DNA from: Sphingobium sp. CCH11-B1
GTDB lineage: Bacteria > Pseudomonadota > Alphaproteobacteria > Sphingomonadales > Sphingomonadaceae
Length of the DNA stretch: 7,061 nucleotides
NCBI RefSeq assembly: GCF_001556865.1
Contig: NZ_LSJY01000188.1
Span: forward strand, 1 to 7,061
Direction of reading: 5' to 3'
The translations under genes were made by a program, and so were the position numbers. Under the pieces are notes generated by a model. The model was given only the letters and a program-made list of their open reading frames with translations. It was not told where the DNA came from and did no database searches. Below are positions 5,607-7,061 of the stretch, piece after piece (position 1 is the stretch's first letter; each line of letters starts with the position of its first letter).

Positions 5607-5807
5607 ATGAGAAGATCGAGGGCGATTATCGCGGCCATGTTTCTGTTACCCCTAGCCGTAACGGCTTGTGGCAGCAGCGAGAAAACGTCGGACATCTCCG
5701 AGGATCAGATGAACCATTATGCCGGCATAGCGGAGCACGATCACCCGACGAATTCGACCAGCGCGACACCGCAGTCGGCTACGTCGAATCCAGCGAAGAA
5801 GCAGTAG
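5607..5807 (+). CDS. Small lipoprotein of unknown function
   Basis: A 66-aa precursor with a typical lipoprotein signal: basic start (MRRSRA), hydrophobic stretch (IIAAMFLLPLAV) and lipobox VTAC with the lipidated cysteine at position 21. The mature part has only about 46 residues, is polar and probably flexible (CGSSEKTSDISEDQMNHYAG, then IAEHDHPTNSTSATPQS), and ends in KKQ. It carries a small His/Asp cluster (EHDHP) that might bind metal, but this is speculation. The start is well supported by GAAGGG six bases before the ATG. The residue after the cysteine is glycine, not aspartate, which does not suggest inner-membrane retention. It lies 89 bases after fliE in the same direction and converges with the NTF2-like gene, leaving only 14 bases between their stops. 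I do not recognise a family. Confidence 0.75.
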   Translation: MRRSRAIIAAMFLLPLAVTACGSSEKTSDISEDQMNHYAGIAEHDHPTNSTSATPQSATSNPAKKQ

Positions 5808-5821
5808 CGGCCATAGACCGA

Positions 5822-6289
5822 TCAGGAGCCTTTCGGCTTGCGACCGCTATTGTGCATGCTGACGATTTTCCAGCTATTTCCCTCGCGCGTTAAGACGCTG
5901 GTCGCGACGCCAATACGCTCGGCTACGGCTCCGTTCTTGGGTTCGATTCGATAGCGGTAGGTCTCGGTAGCGAGTGCAACCGGTCCCTCAAAGCGAACGC
6001 TGACCTTGTAGTCGGAAAATGTGAACGACTTGAACGCCGCCAGCTCTGGCCCAAGATGATGGGCGAGGTATGTAGTGTAGGTTCCCTCGGAGCCACCCGT
6101 TTCGAATATCTGCGAGTCGGCCGCGAAGAATCGCTCTGTCCCCTTCGCATCGAGCTTCTCGATCGCGGCCTTGTACTGCGACAGCACCGTCTCCACGGCC
6201 CTTGTATCCGCGACGCGCGCAGGCTGCGCGGTGACTGCGATCGGCGTCGCCAGCGATGTGGCTACTGCCACCCTCAATGCCAAAATCAT
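5822..6289 (-). CDS. Secreted NTF2/SnoaL-like (DUF4440-type) protein
   Basis: A 155-aa precursor. Residues 1-21 form a signal peptide (MILALRVAVATSLATPIAVT, likely cleaved after VTA), so the mature protein is probably periplasmic. The remainder has the cone-shaped NTF2-like pattern: a first helix with AVETVLSQYKAAIEKLDAKG, then TERFFAADSQIFETGGSEGT, a helix (YTTYLAHHLGPELAAF), and strands ending in VATSVLTREGNSWKIVSMHN. These features are typical of DUF4440/SnoaL-like proteins, a fold used by many unrelated enzymes and binding proteins, so the substrate cannot be named. The start is set by AAGGGG upstream on the minus strand and by the signal peptide; an in-frame upstream ATG at 6388 would bury that signal. 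The gene stands alone, convergent with the lipoprotein gene and separated from ftr1 by a relic region. Confidence 0.85.
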   Translation of the reverse strand: MILALRVAVATSLATPIAVTAQPARVADTRAVETVLSQYKAAIEKLDAKGTERFFAADSQIFETGGSEGTYTTYLAHHLGPELAAFKSFTFSDYKVSVRFEGPVALATETYRYRIEPKNGAVAERIGVATSVLTREGNSWKIVSMHNSGRKPKGS

Positions 6290-6481
6290 GTTTTCCCCTT
6301 GAGAACGCCAGATGGTTGAGGCCGCCATGTATGAAGGTGCCCCCAGGAACTCTTGTACCGATATCGCGAGTATCAACAAACCGAGCAAACCCCCAATACA
6401 CCGGTGATCGGTGGGGCGCTCTGCGGTGCACTGTGGCCAGGAAGGCGAGGCCTATTCCAAATATGGCGATGAGGTGCCGCC
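6290..6481. other. Gene-free stretch upstream of the NTF2-like gene
   Basis: No intact gene is visible here. It should hold the leftward promoter of the NTF2-like gene, but I found only a weak TTGATA (around 6370) without a good -10. CACCGGTG (about 6400) is a perfect 8-base palindrome. On the minus strand about 6395-6480 would encode a hydrophobic piece (WRHLIAIFGIGLAFLATVH) without a start, possibly a relic. Confidence 0.4.
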
Positions 6482-6665
6482 AGCGGCGGCGGGATGCTCT
6501 TGGGGCTGCTATTCTACGCCCCTGGGGCCGACTCGCGCAACATGCACCGGCGAGCCGGGAGGTGATCGGAGCGGCCGACAGGGTCTGCGCCATCGTGAGC
6601 CGATCAACGGATGCCGCAAAGCCGCTGTGAAGGCCGAGAAGGCGGTGCGCTGCACGATCCAGTAA
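6482..6665 (+). pseudogene. Frameshifted, internally deleted remnant of a second DUF6118 gene
   Basis: Three pieces of DUF6118 follow one another in three different frames. The first (from about 6482) reads GGGMLLGLLFYAP, matching the membrane helix GGGLVLGLLFYAA of the intact protein. The second (about 6550-6600) reads EVIGAADRVC, matching EAIVATDKLL. The third (about 6606-6665) reads INGCRKAAVKAEKAVRCTIQ then stop, matching IETCRKSATKAKKPVRCTIE. A 17-base run (6643-6659) is identical to 4561-4577 in the intact gene. The segment around TPDSWLWPEG is missing and the N-terminal half is absent, so no functional protein can be made. It differs in sequence from the intact copy, so it comes from a related tra module, not from a very recent duplication. 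Confidence 0.75.
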
Positions 6666-6689
6666 AGGCGGCGGAATCCTACGGACGCC

Positions 6690-6719
6690 TCCCGGCTCAG
6701 CCGTAAGGGCGCCGCCCTC
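6690..6719 (-). terminator. Two small hairpins after ftr1, possible weak terminator
   Basis: Immediately after the ftr1 stop, the minus strand carries AGGGC-GGC-GCCCT and then CGGCT-G-AGCCG. Both are perfect short inverted repeats, but no T tract follows. They could slow or end the leftward transcript, or simply reflect GC-rich sequence. Confidence 0.25.
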
Positions 6720-6721
6720 CA

Positions 6722-7061
6722 TTATGGACCTGCATCGATGTCAGTGAGCCGATGCCTTGCCAACTGGCCGCGACGGTTCCAGGCGAAGCCGGTTCCGATA
6801 GCCACTGCCATCAGGAGCTGCGCCAGCACGGATTGCCATGTAGGGAACAGGCCAAGCATTGAGAGCCTGGGCACATCGCGAAGCGGCGCTATGGCGATGA
6901 TGCCCGCCTCTTGGAGAGCGGAAACCCCCTTGCCCGCGAGCACGACCGTCAGGATGGCCATCAGCCATGAGCTGTAGCGGAAGAACTGCGTAATCGGCAG
7001 CGTACGGCTGTAGCGGAGCATGGCCCAGGCGATCACCGAAAGCAGGAGAACGGCGGTCGCA
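6722..7061 (-). CDS. FTR1-family iron permease, C-terminal part, cut by right edge
   Basis: The frame is open to the right edge, so only the last 113 residues are visible. They end a polytopic inner-membrane protein: a hydrophobic segment (TAVLLLSVIAWAMLRYSR), LPITQFF, a second membrane helix (SSWLMAILTVVLAGKGV), the motif SALQEAGII, then LGLFPTWQSVLAQ and a last helix (LLMAVAIGTGFAWNRR) followed by a short polar tail. The order RYSR-LP--FF, GKG--ALQEAG, LG-(Y/F)PT-Q-L-AQ is characteristic of the C-terminus of FTR1/EfeU-type iron permeases, which take up ferric or oxidised ferrous iron. The REXXE iron-binding motifs would lie upstream, outside the window. A GTG at 7036 is internal, not the start. 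It is probably a host gene bordering the mobile region, but this cannot be shown here. Confidence 0.8.
   Translation of the reverse strand, partial: ATAVLLLSVIAWAMLRYSRTLPITQFFRYSSWLMAILTVVLAGKGVSALQEAGIIAIAPLRDVPRLSMLGLFPTWQSVLAQLLMAVAIGTGFAWNRRGQLARHRLTDIDAGP

Noticed and set aside
5988..6722. A 244-codon minus-strand frame overlapping the NTF2-like gene and the DUF6118 relic.
   Set aside because: It lies in another frame from the clear NTF2-like protein, has no coherent domain, and spans a relic whose best protein match is on the other strand.
1..7061. CRISPR arrays, tRNA/rRNA genes, insertion sequences, toxin-antitoxin pairs.
   Set aside because: I saw no regularly spaced repeats, tRNA-like cloverleaf, transposase or recognisable toxin-antitoxin pair on either strand.

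Overview
The window looks like the edge of a conjugative element (plasmid or integrated island) from an alphaproteobacterium, most likely a sphingomonad. The reasons are a high-GC backbone with GC-rich third positions, a Ti-type TraA relaxase/helicase followed by a DUF6118 protein (a pairing I associate with sphingomonad elements), a FliE ending in the conserved family C-terminus, and a CtrA-like box upstream of it. The assignment rests on protein recognition, not on a database search.

Left part (1-4601), conjugation module. A leftward operon (85-aa acidic protein, TraC/TraD-type protein, then the start of a TraD-like protein leaving the window) diverges from a rightward pair (traA, then a DUF6118 membrane protein). 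Between them, just upstream of traA, lies a perfect 6-bp inverted repeat next to a nic-like sequence resembling Ti/RSF1010-type (MOBQ) origins of transfer. The order traD-traC-oriT-traA matches the Ti-plasmid DTR layout, so relaxase, accessory proteins and their DNA target are together. The DUF6118 protein is probably a membrane-anchored, coiled-coil partner; its role is unknown.

Middle part (4602-5820), a lower-GC stretch. It holds a gene-poor segment with a leftward terminator-like hairpin and a possible DUF6118 C-terminal scrap, then an isolated fliE gene (flagellar rod/MS-ring adaptor) with a CtrA-like box about 50 bp upstream, then a 66-aa lipoprotein preceded by a 10-bp direct repeat. 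No other flagellar gene is visible.

Right part (5822-7061). A secreted NTF2/SnoaL-like protein runs leftward and converges on the lipoprotein gene. Next is a frameshifted remnant of a second DUF6118 gene (about 6482-6665, rightward), then the C-terminal end of a leftward FTR1-family iron permease that enters from the right edge. The DUF6118 relics beyond the intact tra module suggest that tra modules have been inserted, duplicated or lost repeatedly here.

The most notable points are the oriT, the orphan fliE with its putative CtrA site, the broken second DUF6118 copy, and a TraD-like reading frame overlapping the end of its upstream neighbour at the left edge. I see no convincing wholly new system.
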